From: Veronia pacifica
Lineage (GTDB): Bacteria; Pseudomonadota; Gammaproteobacteria; Enterobacterales; Vibrionaceae
Direction of reading: 5' to 3'
DNA: 64,000 nt
Assembly (NCBI RefSeq): GCF_001707825.1
Contig: NZ_LYBM01000005.1
Coordinates: 1 to 64,000, forward strand
The number at the start of each line of letters is the position of its first letter. The stretch's first letter is position 1. Both the position numbers and the translations under genes were made by a program. Positions 36,565 through 45,296 of the stretch are shown here, one piece after another. The notes below the pieces were generated by a model that saw only the letters and a program-made list of their open reading frames with translations, made no database searches and had not been told where the DNA came from.

Positions 36565-37986
36565 ATGTTTAAAAACCTGTTTGCTAACCTGCAAAAAGTC
36601 GGTAAAGCCTTGATGCTTCCGGTCTCTGTACTGCCTGTTGCGGGCATTTTACTTGGCGTCGGAGCCGCTAATTTCAGCTGGCTACCTGAAATTGCTTCTC
36701 ATGTTATGGAAAAAGCGGGAGGCTCTGTTTTTGAACAACTGCCTCTGTTATTTGCTGTCGGTGTTGCGCTTGGCTTTACCAACAATGATGGTGTGGCAGG
36801 CCTCTCTGCTATTGTGGGATACGGTATCATGTCCGCAACCCTTAACATGGTTGCAGGTACCGACGTTAATACTGGCGTATTAGGTGGCATTCTCGTTGGT
36901 GGTGTTGCAGGTTGGGCATTTAATAACTTTTTCCGTATTCAACTCCCAGACTATCTGGGCTTTTTTGCCGGAAAACGCTTTGTTCCCATCATGACCGGTT
37001 TTTGTTCTATTGCACTCGCTCTTGTGCTGTCAGTCATCTGGCCTCCGATCGGTAGTGGGATTGCCAGTTTTTCTGATTGGGCTGCAAACCAGAATCCAGT
37101 GACTGCCTTCGGTATTTACGGCCTCGTTGAACGCGCACTTATTCCCTTCGGGCTTCACCACATCTGGAACGTGCCTTTCTTTACTGATGCAGGTACCTGT
37201 GTAAATAAATCCGGTGAAGTAGCTCACGGTATTATGACTTGTTTCCTGACGGCTGATGACGCATCACGTGCTGCTGGAAATGGTTTTGGTCAACTTGCAG
37301 GTGGCTATTTATTTAAGATGTTTGGCTTGCCAGCAGCTGCGTTTGCTATATGGCATTCTTCTAAGCCTGAAAACCGTGCAAAAGTCGGCGGTATCATGAT
37401 ATCAGCAGCCTTCACTTCTTTTCTGACAGGTATTACTGAACCTATTGAGTTCTCATTCCTGTTTATTGCTCCAGTGCTTTACGTTATTCACGCACTACTG
37501 GCGGGTCTGGCCTACGTAATCACCAACTACTTCGGTATTGTTCACGGCCATACTTTCTCAAATGGTTTCATTGATTTCGTTGTTCAGTCTCCAAATGCGG
37601 ACAAGATGTTTGAGCTGGTGCTATTTGGTTTGGGTTATGCGGTTGTTTACTACATCGTTTTCCGTGTTGTTATCGCGGCGATGGATCTGAAAACTCCTGG
37701 CCGAGAAGATGAAGAAAAATCTGAGGTTGGTGCAGTGTCAGAGTCAGAAATGGCGAAAGATCTCGTGATGGCATTTGGCGGTAAGCAGAATATTACGGCA
37801 CTTGATGCATGTATTACGCGCCTTCGGGTGTCGGTCGACAGCGTTGATAAAGTGGACCAAGACAGACTTAAGAAGCTTGGTGCGGCCGGAGTTGTTGTTG
37901 CTGGCGGCGGTGTTCAAGCTATTTTTGGTACAAAATCGGATAATCTGAAGTCTGATATGGATGAATGGATAAGAAATAACGGATAG
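36565..37986 (+). CDS. ptsG: PTS glucose transporter subunit IIBC
   Basis: 473 residues, the same size as E. coli PtsG. The IIC part (residues 10-370) has about ten membrane segments and the [12 protein letters not shown] signature. The IIB domain has the phosphorylated Cys in [15 protein letters not shown]. It imports and phosphorylates glucose with IIA-Glc supplied by crr elsewhere. It is a single gene ended by a strong hairpin. Confidence 0.95.
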   Translation: MFKNLFANLQKVGKALMLPVSVLPVAGILLGVGAANFSWLPEIASHVMEKAGGSVFEQLPLLFAVGVALGFTNNDGVAGLSAIVGYGIMSATLNMVAGTDVNTGVLGGILVGGVAGWAFNNFFRIQLPDYLGFFAGKRFVPIMTGFCSIALALVLSVIWPPIGSGIASFSDWAANQNPVTAFGIYGLVERALIPFGLHHIWNVPFFTDAGTCVNKSGEVAHGIMTCFLTADDASRAAGNGFGQLAGGYLFKMFGLPAAAFAIWHSSKPENRAKVGGIMISAAFTSFLTGITEPIEFSFLFIAPVLYVIHALLAGLAYVITNYFGIVHGHTFSNGFIDFVVQSPNADKMFELVLFGLGYAVVYYIVFRVVIAAMDLKTPGREDEEKSEVGAVSESEMAKDLVMAFGGKQNITALDACITRLRVSVDSVDKVDQDRLKKLGAAGVVVAGGGVQAIFGTKSDNLKSDMDEWIRNNG

Positions 37987-38001
37987 TCCGACGCAATTGA
38001 G

Positions 38002-38028
38002 AGAGGAGAGCGAATGCTCTCCTCTTTT
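38002..38028. terminator. Terminator between ptsG and lysO
   Basis: AGAGGAGAGC (38002-38011) pairs with GCTCTCCTCT (38016-38025), then TTT. The converging lysO gene ends 40 bases to the right and may share it. Confidence 0.8.
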
Positions 38029-38067
38029 CTCATCAATGAGGTGATATAAATTAAGAGAGGGTCGGCG

Positions 38068-38970
38068 TTATCCAAATGATAAGAAAAACAACATTAAAAC
38101 GGGAACCAGAAGGCTCAGAATAAAGCCACTCACGATTGCAATAGGCACACAGCGAATACCGCCCGAGCTCTGAATCACAGGTAAAGTAAAATCCATCGAG
38201 GTTGCTCCGCCGTAACCGATTGCTGTAATGGTGTATCGAGAGATCAGGATGGGTATCAGTACTAGAGCGACCATTTCGCGTGATAGCTCAAGTAAAAAAG
38301 ATGCACCGCCGTATATTGGGCCCAGTCCGTCGCCCATTAATATCCCTGCTAAAGAGTACCATCCAAACCCTGAAGCCATCGCCAGTCCATGATTGATCGG
38401 AATATCGAGGATGAGGGCACCCACTATCCCGCCAAACAGTGATGAAAAGACAACAACAGTCGCTGACGCCATGCCTTTTTTATTGAGCACAATCTGTTTC
38501 AGTGTCATGCCACTATTCCTAAGCTGTATACCGATCAGAAATAGCAGTAACAGCAGGATGTACTCACTGGCCTTGTCTACCCAACCTAAGTTGAGGTTAA
38601 AAGTAAGGCCAATGATCAGGCCAAGACCAACAACGACTACCAGTTTTAGCGATTCAAATACCATCTTGTGCAGAGGGAGGTTTTGGTGCTGATCTGATGT
38701 TTCTGTTTTCCATATCAGGTCAAGAATTGGTAGCGTAAGTAAGTTCATTCCTCCTATACAGACGAAGAAAACGGCCGCAAGAATAAGAATTTGTCCAACA
38801 TTCTGTCCAAGGTTATCAAGTGATGCGAGGCTTAATCCCATTAAGCCTAAAATGAAAAAAACGAGGCGTGACGTCGATTTACTTATAAAATCAACCCTTT
38901 TTTCACCTTTCACTTTCAGCAGATAACCGAACACAAGAGGTATAAAAATCGTTAGAACATCGGGAAACAT
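38068..38970 (-). CDS. lysO: Lysine exporter LysO family protein
   Basis: 300 residues, almost wholly hydrophobic, with eight to ten membrane segments. GFGWYSLAGILMGDGLGP and GYGGATSMDFTLPVIQ are the hallmark stretches of the LysO/YbjE (DUF340) family, which exports L-lysine and the toxic analogue thialysine. An N-terminal pair of helices (FIPLVFGYLLKVK) fits the full-length single-chain form. It converges on ptsG and diverges from the tfoX-like gene with a 459-base region between. In E. coli this family is controlled by lysine through ArgP; nothing here tests that. Confidence 0.85.
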   Translation of the reverse strand: MFPDVLTIFIPLVFGYLLKVKGEKRVDFISKSTSRLVFFILGLMGLSLASLDNLGQNVGQILILAAVFFVCIGGMNLLTLPILDLIWKTETSDQHQNLPLHKMVFESLKLVVVVGLGLIIGLTFNLNLGWVDKASEYILLLLLFLIGIQLRNSGMTLKQIVLNKKGMASATVVVFSSLFGGIVGALILDIPINHGLAMASGFGWYSLAGILMGDGLGPIYGGASFLLELSREMVALVLIPILISRYTITAIGYGGATSMDFTLPVIQSSGGIRCVPIAIVSGFILSLLVPVLMLFFLSFG

Positions 38971-39429
38971 TGATCTCTCATTTAGTGTTTTGTTAATAAA
39001 GCAGCCGACTCGAGACTACCAGTAAAAAACTAAATATCAATGTAATCACTTCGTAACAAACGCGGATAGGGGAAGAAACAGCTGTACATAAGGGGGATTG
39101 GTAGCAAAAAACAAAATACCTCGTGCATATATGACGTTTTAAACGTCAAGCCCACTTTCTATTGGCCGACAACTTTGTAAAAAACAATGAATGCGTTAAA
39201 AAAAATGATGGCATTTTGAACAGGAATAAATGGTTAAACCAACAGAGAACTGTATCTCACACTTACTTTGTGTTTATTAAAAGTGACATATGTTTCATTT
39301 TTGCTTACAGTTGTCTAACTTTTTGATCGTTTCAATGGTTTTCTTCTTTGACTTCGGTCATGATTATTTTGCATCGAGAAAATACGAAAAAAGTTGATCG
39401 ACAATTCGCTTAGGGAGCAGGAGACGCAG
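38971..39429. promoter_or_regulatory. Divergent lysO/tfoX-like control region with a 17-base palindrome
   Basis: No gene is seen. A perfect palindrome, TGACGTTT-T-AAACGTCA, is at 39132-39148, about midway between the two genes. The region is AT-rich with a long stretch of AAAAAA/TTTTTT runs. I looked for the c-di-GMP-I riboswitch known from tfoY leaders and did not see its conserved core. AGGAG at 39418-39422 serves the tfoX-like start. Confidence 0.5.
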
Positions 39430-40014
39430 ATGTTTGAAGTAAAGGAAGGCTTTGTCGCGTATCTACAACAAGTTGGTGAAACTGAAAAGCGCTCAATGTT
39501 TGGTGGTACCGGTTTTTTTGTCAATGGTGCCATGTTTGCCTTAGTTAAAGATGAGAGGATTTATCTTCGAGGCGGCGCTGATCTGACCGACAAGCTGATT
39601 TCACAAAAATGTAAAAAATTCGTTCATGTCAAAAAAAGTTCGACAGCAGTTGTTAACTACTATGATGTGACCTCTTTGTACCAACAAGAAGACGATGTTC
39701 TGGTATCACTGGTAAAAAAGTCCATAGAGACATCAGTGGCCGAAAAAGAATATCGCGACTCAAAATCCAACAAACGCTTAAGAGACTTGCCGAATCTTCG
39801 TCTTACTATTGAGCGTATGTTGAAGAAGTCAGGTATTGCTGATGTCGATACTTTCTTCTCTCTTCCTCCAGAAGAGATATTTAAAATGGTGCAGGAAGCC
39901 CATGGTTATGATGTTGACGTCAAGCTGCTTTGGATGTTTGTTGGTGCACAAACAGGTGTGCACTGGACACTCATTGGTGAAGAGCAGAAACAACAATTGT
40001 TAGAAGCAATCTAG
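39430..40014 (+). CDS. TfoX/Sxy-family competence regulator
   Basis: 194 residues from ATG 39430, which has AGGAG seven bases upstream; the TTG/ATG at 39394 would add 12 residues without a site. The N-terminal domain (FVAYLQQVGETEKRSMFGGTGFFVNGAMFALV) and the C-terminal helical domain (LPNLRLTIERMLKKSGIADVDTFFSL, FKMVQEAHG, LLWMFVGAQTGVHWTLI) are both TfoX. In Vibrio the paralogues TfoX and TfoY drive competence and type VI secretion under chitin or c-di-GMP cues. Which paralogue this is cannot be settled by eye. Confidence 0.88.
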   Translation: MFEVKEGFVAYLQQVGETEKRSMFGGTGFFVNGAMFALVKDERIYLRGGADLTDKLISQKCKKFVHVKKSSTAVVNYYDVTSLYQQEDDVLVSLVKKSIETSVAEKEYRDSKSNKRLRDLPNLRLTIERMLKKSGIADVDTFFSLPPEEIFKMVQEAHGYDVDVKLLWMFVGAQTGVHWTLIGEEQKQQLLEAI

Positions 40015-40038
40015 CCTTCTTGAAGAAGTTATTACTGA

Positions 40039-40066
40039 GGGTCGCCATTGTGCGGCCCTTTTTATT
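40039..40066 (+). terminator. Rho-independent terminator after the tfoX-like gene
   Basis: GGGTCGC (40039-40045) pairs with GCGGCCC (40052-40058), with one G-U pair, and is followed by TTTTTATTTTT. Confidence 0.8.
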
Positions 40067-40218
40067 TTTATCGTTTAATTGATGCTCTCCGCTAGTTAAA
40101 TCTCTGCACAGGTAATAAAAGTCGCCAGTATCTTCTAAGATGGACTTCACTGCAGTCTCAATCCTTTTGGGATATGCTCTTATTACATATAGATACCATT
40201 GGATTTTTGACCTCTTTT

Positions 40219-41145
40219 ATGAAAGTTCCTGCCCTATCTTCTACGTTATTATCCGGGTTACATTGTTTTAGTGTCGCAGCAGAGCAGATGAGCTTCACAC
40301 GTGCAGCATCCGAGCTCAACTTGACTCAAAGTGCGGTCAGTCATCGGATCAAAAATCTTGAGCAGAAGCTCGGCGTACAACTTTTTATTCGTAGACCAAG
40401 ACAATTGACTCTTACGCCAGAAGGTGAACAACTTAAGCTGTCTTTGAATGAGCAGTTTGCCGCGATGAGTCTTCAACTCAGGGAACTCAAACATGCTCAT
40501 CTTGCTGGTGACTTCACTATTTCCGTTCCTCCCACTTTTGGTCAGATTTGGCTTGCTCCCAGACTCTATAAGTTCTCTGCTTTATTTCCTGAGCTCACGC
40601 TCCATATCAGAACCCGAAACGACCTTGTCGATTTTCAGACCGAGGCCTTCGACTGTGCAATTTATTATGGGAATGGCAGGTACACAGGGTTAAGCAGTGT
40701 ATTTCTCTTCGATGATGTCATCGAGCCAGTATGTAGTCCTGACTACGCTGCAGCACATTCTTTATACGGTGCATCAGAAAATCTGTTCCGATGTCACTTA
40801 TTGCATGACGCGGCACCATGGGCAAGTGCCAGCGTCAATGATGAATGGCAATATTGGGCAAAGGAAACAGGGAGTGTACTGAGCGAGAGAAATTCGAGCT
40901 TTGATCGTGCCGATATGGCCTTTGAAGCGGCAAAAAATGGGTTGGGAGTTGCTATTGGTCGCAGAAGCTATGTTGAGCAAGATTTGGCGGCGGGAAGTCT
41001 GGTTGCACCTTTTGATATGCCAGTATGCGCACCATTTAAATACCACCTCGTGTACCGGCGAGACCTGATCACATCGAACAAAGTACAAGCATTCCAACAA
41101 TGGATAGAGTCTGAAATAAGTAGTAAAAATAAAGCCTCCCGGTAA
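40219..41145 (+). CDS. LysR-family transcriptional regulator
   Basis: 308 residues from ATG 40219; a start at 40174 would add 15 residues and neither has a strong ribosome site. The winged helix is clear (LHCFSVAAEQMSFTRAASELNLTQSAVSHRIKNLEQKLGVQLF, residues 13-55). The effector domain has the GcvA/DsdC-like look (FDCAIYYGNGRYTGL, NGLGVAIGRRSYVEQDL). The target is unknown. No divergent gene stands immediately upstream, which is unusual for LysR regulators. The stop codon lies in the loop of the terminator hairpin. Confidence 0.85.
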   Translation: MKVPALSSTLLSGLHCFSVAAEQMSFTRAASELNLTQSAVSHRIKNLEQKLGVQLFIRRPRQLTLTPEGEQLKLSLNEQFAAMSLQLRELKHAHLAGDFTISVPPTFGQIWLAPRLYKFSALFPELTLHIRTRNDLVDFQTEAFDCAIYYGNGRYTGLSSVFLFDDVIEPVCSPDYAAAHSLYGASENLFRCHLLHDAAPWASASVNDEWQYWAKETGSVLSERNSSFDRADMAFEAAKNGLGVAIGRRSYVEQDLAAGSLVAPFDMPVCAPFKYHLVYRRDLITSNKVQAFQQWIESEISSKNKASR

Positions 41146-41155
41146 GGAGGCTTTT
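41131..41155. terminator. Bidirectional terminator overlapping the LysR stop codon
   Basis: AAAGCCTCC (41131-41139) pairs with GGAGGCTTT (41147-41155). TTT follows on the plus strand and TTTATTTTT on the minus strand, so it can also end the converging yfaZ-like gene. The LysR TAA is in the loop. Confidence 0.85.
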
Positions 41156-41183
41156 TGCCGTTTCTATACGTGAAGCGACAGAA

Positions 41184-41741
41184 TTAGAATTTGAAGCGAG
41201 TGCTGAGCATGAGTTGGTCGCCGTACGCTTCTTTGAAGCGATACTGAGCGCCGATAGAGAACAATTCAGTCGCATGGAAGCGACCAGTAATTGAACCAAA
41301 TACTGTTTCATCTTCTTGCTTAATATTGATATGACCGATTTCTCCGCCCACCTCAACTTGCGGTGTCAGCCATTGGCGCACACCGAGTGCAACTTCAATA
41401 CCGAATTCACCGTCTTTGTAGGTTTCGTTTTTCAGATTGCGGAGAGCAACTTCACCGTATACATCGGCCCAGTCGTTAACGGGTGAATGAAAACCAATGG
41501 CAGCGGTAGAATCCCAATCGCTTTCAAATTCAGTATCGATCTCAGCGCGCACGTGTGCATTTGGGTGAATTGATTTGCTGAAGCCGAGGCCATATGTCAC
41601 AGGGCTCAAACCGACACGAGCTTCAAAGTAGTCGTAAGAGAAGTTGCTCATGCTATTGAAAGGGGCTGAGTCCTGATTGGCAAGAGCTGAAGTAGATAAA
41701 AGTGACGCCAGTAAAGTGCAGCAAAGTGTAATTTTACGCAT
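41184..41741 (-). CDS. YfaZ-family outer membrane protein
   Basis: 185 residues. A signal peptide (MRKITLCCTLLASLLSTSALA) precedes a chain of alternating hydrophobic strands, e.g. FEARVGLSPVTYGLGFSKSI, DVYGEVALRNL, FGIEVALGVRQWLTP, FSIGAQYRFK. It ends with LMLSTRFKF, whose final Phe fits an outer-membrane beta-barrel signal. Function of YfaZ proteins is unknown; a small porin or surface barrel is likely. It converges on the LysR gene. Confidence 0.82.
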   Translation of the reverse strand: MRKITLCCTLLASLLSTSALANQDSAPFNSMSNFSYDYFEARVGLSPVTYGLGFSKSIHPNAHVRAEIDTEFESDWDSTAAIGFHSPVNDWADVYGEVALRNLKNETYKDGEFGIEVALGVRQWLTPQVEVGGEIGHINIKQEDETVFGSITGRFHATELFSIGAQYRFKEAYGDQLMLSTRFKF

Positions 41742-42215
41742 GGAATGTCTCTAAGAAAGATTTATGCACGATATAGTAATAGAAACGCCTTTTAATAAAC
41801 AACTGCTGGCTTTGAATTCTTTTTAGTTTTGATAGTGATAAATGCAATTTAATCTCCTAGACAAGTCTAACTTTTGAAAAAAAATCAAACTTTGCATTTT
41901 CAGTTGTTAGATTGGTTCAATATTCGGTTTTTTATATCAACTTTGTGTTGTTGGAAGAGCCCGTGGCATAAGCGACTTAAGACAGGGAGTGCTGGCACAT
42001 TTGGGGACGAAAAATAGCTAAATCTTCGATAACTTAGTCTAATTTCATGAGAAATTGCTCGTTGAAGTAAAAAATTCTATTAAACTGGCGTTATGCCCAA
42101 ACAATTTTAAATGTTAGTCGTAATGAGATTGCCCGTAATGATACTCGAGTTATTCATACATGGGCACTCGAGAGTAACCCTCTATTTTTTATATAACCAC
42201 AAAAAAGGTGAAGCC
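41742..42215. other. Intergenic region between yfaZ-like and DUF945 genes
   Basis: No gene is convincing. The region is AT-rich and must contain divergent promoters. An open stretch upstream of 42216 (from 42111) is an in-frame extension of the DUF945 gene without conserved residues. I saw no strong hairpin or repeat. Confidence 0.4.
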
Positions 42216-43535
42216 ATGATTTTTGGCAAATACGCTGCAATTGGTGGTGGTATCGCTGTTGTGTTGCTATGGCCGCTGGCCGTGGGACAAATCGGTCAGT
42301 CTGCTTATGAAAATGAGTTAAAAAAAATTGATGAGCCAGATATGGAACTGAGCAATGTCTCCTACAACAGGGGATATTTGTCATCGGATGCGGTCACACG
42401 AATTACCTTCAAAAATGCGCTCAGACAGAGCCTGGAAGAGGAGGGGCTTCCATCAACGTATCAGATTAACCACACCATTACACATGGCATAGCTGGCGTT
42501 GAGTCTGTATCGGTATTAGATATGCAACCGGAGCTAAAGGAACTCGCCAAAACACTGTGGGGAAGTGAGGAGTCGCCCGTCGTCATTAAACAGCAAACAT
42601 CCATCACTGGTGCGACTGATTTTAACTTTACGGTTAATGGACTAAATGCTGTTGAGGATGGTTATAAGGTGGTCAGTAAGCCTTTCATCTTGACTGGTCA
42701 TCAGGACAAAGATGCAAAAACTCACTTTTCTTACTCACTTTCATCCTTAAACGTCATTGCTGATGACAATCAATCTTTTGATGTTAATGGCTTGAAAGGC
42801 GAGGGCCAAGGCTTCATGGACCAAGGTGTCTGGGTGGGCACGCAAAGATTCGATCTATCTATGGTCGAGTTAAAGGGTGATGTCGATGAGAGTTTCACGC
42901 TGAAAGACTTATCAATCAACATTTCTAATGAGCTCGATATGCTGGCAGCAAAAGAAGGGCAGGATAAAGATGTACAGCCTAAAACAATAACAACCAACAA
43001 TATCTTTAAACTCGGCGAATTTTATACTCCGAGCACAGAATTTACGCTTCAGAATGTGGAGTTGGGTGTTGGCGCTGAATCTTTGGACCGAGATTCCGTT
43101 ATTCAACTATACAAGCTGTCAAATGCCATGACAGGTGAACCGTCTGAGCGTGAACTCGCCGCTATCATTCAGGCTGTTGATGAAATGGTTGAGAAAGGCG
43201 TTAAGTTCTCCCTATCCCCTGTAAAAGCAGATTTGCCTCAGGGTAAAACCAGCTTTGATTTAACATTAAATGTCGATCCGGGTATCAACAAAGTCAGTCA
43301 AAATGTTCAGTTGTTAGTAGACAAGATACACGGTGGTTTATCAGCATCTATTCCAACAGTATTGATCAGAGCTGAGCCTTCACTGAATTACTTTGTTAGT
43401 GAGCTGAGCAATATGGGATTTGTTGAGGAAAAAGGCACGAATACTGAAATTACTGCAACTCTCAAAGGAGAAGTTCTGGTTTCACCGACCGGACAGGAAT
43501 TTCCATTGATGTATTTATCTCAGTTATTTATGTAA
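42216..43535 (+). CDS. DUF945 (YdgA-like) family protein
   Basis: 439 residues from ATG 42216, which follows AAAAAGGTGA and opens a signal anchor (GKYAAIGGGIAVVLLWPLAVGQIG). The rest is periplasmic, with YdgA-like features near residues 40-70 (ELSNVSYNRGYLSSDAVTRITF) and a beta-rich core with repeated L-x-N-V/I strands. YdgA family proteins in E. coli interact with the cell envelope; biochemical function is unknown. It is a single gene closed by a terminator. Confidence 0.8.
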   Translation: MIFGKYAAIGGGIAVVLLWPLAVGQIGQSAYENELKKIDEPDMELSNVSYNRGYLSSDAVTRITFKNALRQSLEEEGLPSTYQINHTITHGIAGVESVSVLDMQPELKELAKTLWGSEESPVVIKQQTSITGATDFNFTVNGLNAVEDGYKVVSKPFILTGHQDKDAKTHFSYSLSSLNVIADDNQSFDVNGLKGEGQGFMDQGVWVGTQRFDLSMVELKGDVDESFTLKDLSINISNELDMLAAKEGQDKDVQPKTITTNNIFKLGEFYTPSTEFTLQNVELGVGAESLDRDSVIQLYKLSNAMTGEPSERELAAIIQAVDEMVEKGVKFSLSPVKADLPQGKTSFDLTLNVDPGINKVSQNVQLLVDKIHGGLSASIPTVLIRAEPSLNYFVSELSNMGFVEEKGTNTEITATLKGEVLVSPTGQEFPLMYLSQLFM

Positions 43536-43566
43536 CTCTTACGTAAATCCTATTGGGTTCAAAGAG

Positions 43567-43597
43567 AAAGGCTCGGCAAACCGCTGAGCCTTTTTTG
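43567..43597 (+). terminator. Rho-independent terminator after the DUF945 gene
   Basis: AAAGGCTC (43567-43574) pairs with GAGCCTTT (43586-43593), followed by TTTT. Confidence 0.85.
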
Positions 43598-43761
43598 TGC
43601 CCATGTCCTTAATTAGATTCTTAAGAATAAAGTTTAACCTTTGTGACAAACCATAAAATTTACAGGGATAAAGCTAGTAAATTTCATACTTTGACCGACA
43701 CTAGGATTATGGTTGTTTGGTCAATCAGTACCTTATCTTATGTCCACAAGAGGAGGACTAT

Positions 43762-44178
43762 ATGGAATCAATTAAGGTTGAGGATTACATGAACAAGCGC
43801 CCGGTGACGTTCACACCGGATATGCCACTGTCTGAAGCGATGGACAAGATTCTGAAAACACACCAGTCTGGTGCGCCTGTGATTGATGACCGCCACAAGG
43901 TGGTTGGTTTTCTGTCTGAGTTGGACATGATTCACCAGCTTTTGAAGGTGGGTTATGCATGTCAGGATTCCAAAACAGTGGGTGACTGTATGTACAAAGA
44001 CGTGCTTTCAGTCTCTCCTTACGACAACATCATGCGACTTGCTGAGCAAATGGTGCCAACCAAACCAAAAGTATACCCTGTGTGTGATGGGGGGCGTCTT
44101 GTGGGACTGATAACGCGCCGCGATATTCTCAAAGCTATTAGTACACAAATTGGTGATGGCTTCATGCACCCTGTATAA
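43762..44178 (+). CDS. Tandem CBS-domain protein
   Basis: 138 residues from ATG 43762, five bases after AGGAGG (43751-43756). Two CBS motifs form one Bateman module: residues 5-60 (VEDYMNKRPVTFTPDMPLSEAMDKIL... GAPVIDDRHKVVGFLSELDM) and 72-130 (VGDCMYKDVLSVSPYDNIMRLAEQM... VYPVCDGGRLVGLITRRDIL). Such free-standing modules sense adenine nucleotides and act on partner proteins; no partner is adjacent. Terminator at 44208. Confidence 0.88.
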   Translation: MESIKVEDYMNKRPVTFTPDMPLSEAMDKILKTHQSGAPVIDDRHKVVGFLSELDMIHQLLKVGYACQDSKTVGDCMYKDVLSVSPYDNIMRLAEQMVPTKPKVYPVCDGGRLVGLITRRDILKAISTQIGDGFMHPV

Positions 44179-44207
44179 GTCAAACGATGACAGCGTTTAA
44201 CACATTT

Positions 44208-44234
44208 AAAAGGTGCAAGATGCACCTTTTTTTA
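44208..44234. terminator. Rho-independent terminator between the CBS and LEA-type genes
   Basis: AAAAGGTGCA (44208-44217) pairs with TGCACCTTTT (44221-44230) around AGA, then TTT. The converging lipoprotein gene ends 20 bases away. Confidence 0.88.
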
Positions 44235-44249
44235 TTTTTACAATGTCGG

Positions 44250-44837
44250 CTATAAATTCAGATGTTTCCCCAGCAAGTCTTTAATGACACCGACTTTATC
44301 TTCTGGCAATGGGATTGAAATCGTCTTTTCACTTTCCTGGTCAACAGACAGCGGTATCAAAGAAATGGGATGATCTTTCATGGTTGGTTTGCCATGTAGC
44401 CGGTATTTAAGCTGAACGGGGATTGAACTGTCATTACGCAAAATATTGCCTGCTATGGCACCTGCTGAGTTAAATAACTCTTCATAAACAATCTCTATGG
44501 GTAAACGGATATCAGACTTTCCACTGGCATTCAGTGCAATTTCTGAATTGACGCTTTTCAACAGCCGCTTACCTTCAATAGATACATCAAGGTCAACAAA
44601 GAGGTTTTTTAGTCCGACATTATTTGGGTTATTGGCTTCGAGTATGACATCCAAAGCGATTTTTTTAGCCGTAACTGAACGAATGTTGAAAGATTTGTAT
44701 TCGGCTGTCGGTTCCTTCAGGTCAAGGCTAGCGACTACGGCACTGTTTAATGCGTTATTTATTGAGCTACAGCCTGTTGTCAGCACTAAGAAAAAGATGA
44801 CCGTACAAACGGCGCGGACTTTACTGCAAAGAAACAT
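44250..44837 (-). CDS. LEA type 2 (WHy-domain) lipoprotein
   Basis: 195 residues. A lipoprotein signal (VCTVIFFLVLTTGCSS) ends with Cys at about residue 23. The mature part contains the LEA14/WHy fold: FNIRSVTAKKIALDVILEANNPNNVGL with the NPN motif, then ANVSIEGK-type strands and a C-terminal LLGKHLNL. Related proteins are stress-associated beta-sandwiches of unknown biochemical role. AGGAG precedes the start on the minus strand. Confidence 0.8.
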   Translation of the reverse strand: MFLCSKVRAVCTVIFFLVLTTGCSSINNALNSAVVASLDLKEPTAEYKSFNIRSVTAKKIALDVILEANNPNNVGLKNLFVDLDVSIEGKRLLKSVNSEIALNASGKSDIRLPIEIVYEELFNSAGAIAGNILRNDSSIPVQLKYRLHGKPTMKDHPISLIPLSVDQESEKTISIPLPEDKVGVIKDLLGKHLNL

Positions 44838-45296
44838 TTATTCTCCTTTTGTGGTGAAAGGCATCCACTTGTTGGGGATGCGAATAGACGCGACATAGTA
44901 GCAGCAAACACAACAGCGCTCATGTCATTATGATGTGTATCATGTGCAGTCGTTGAGCGCCTGTAAACACATTTACCATACCACTTGTACGGGTAACTTT
45001 AGCACTCACGCAGTGTCTTGTTTCGATGGTTTCGTTCCCGCGATCACGCTCGGTTCTCTGTTCATCACCCAAAAAGCACTAGATTTTTTTGCCAACTGAT
45101 ACGACACATGTGAAAAATAAGGTGCCTTTTATTTTTAGCTTCGTTAGTCTGTCATCGAATTTTTATCCAAACCACCTATGGATTGTTTCTTTCAGCTTAA
45201 AGCGCCAGTTCTTACTGCCTCATCTCGCGTCTTTGTGCTGCTAAAGTGCATCTTTAGAACAGAATCCGCCCTTCAAAACGTGAGTTAAAGTTTTTC
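44838..45296. other. Intergenic region between the LEA-type and MATE genes
   Basis: No gene. A short hairpin (GCATCC at 44861-44866 with GGATGC at 44876-44881) would lie in the leader of the LEA-type mRNA. The rest has no clear repeat. The promoter of the MATE gene should be near 45200-45280. Confidence 0.4.

Noticed and set aside
36362-36613. Small gene overlapping the start of ptsG
   Set aside because: No ribosome binding site, no conserved features, and it runs into ptsG in another frame.
38971-39429. c-di-GMP riboswitch (GEMM type) before the tfoX-like gene
   Set aside because: The conserved core and paired helices could not be found; only a palindrome is present.
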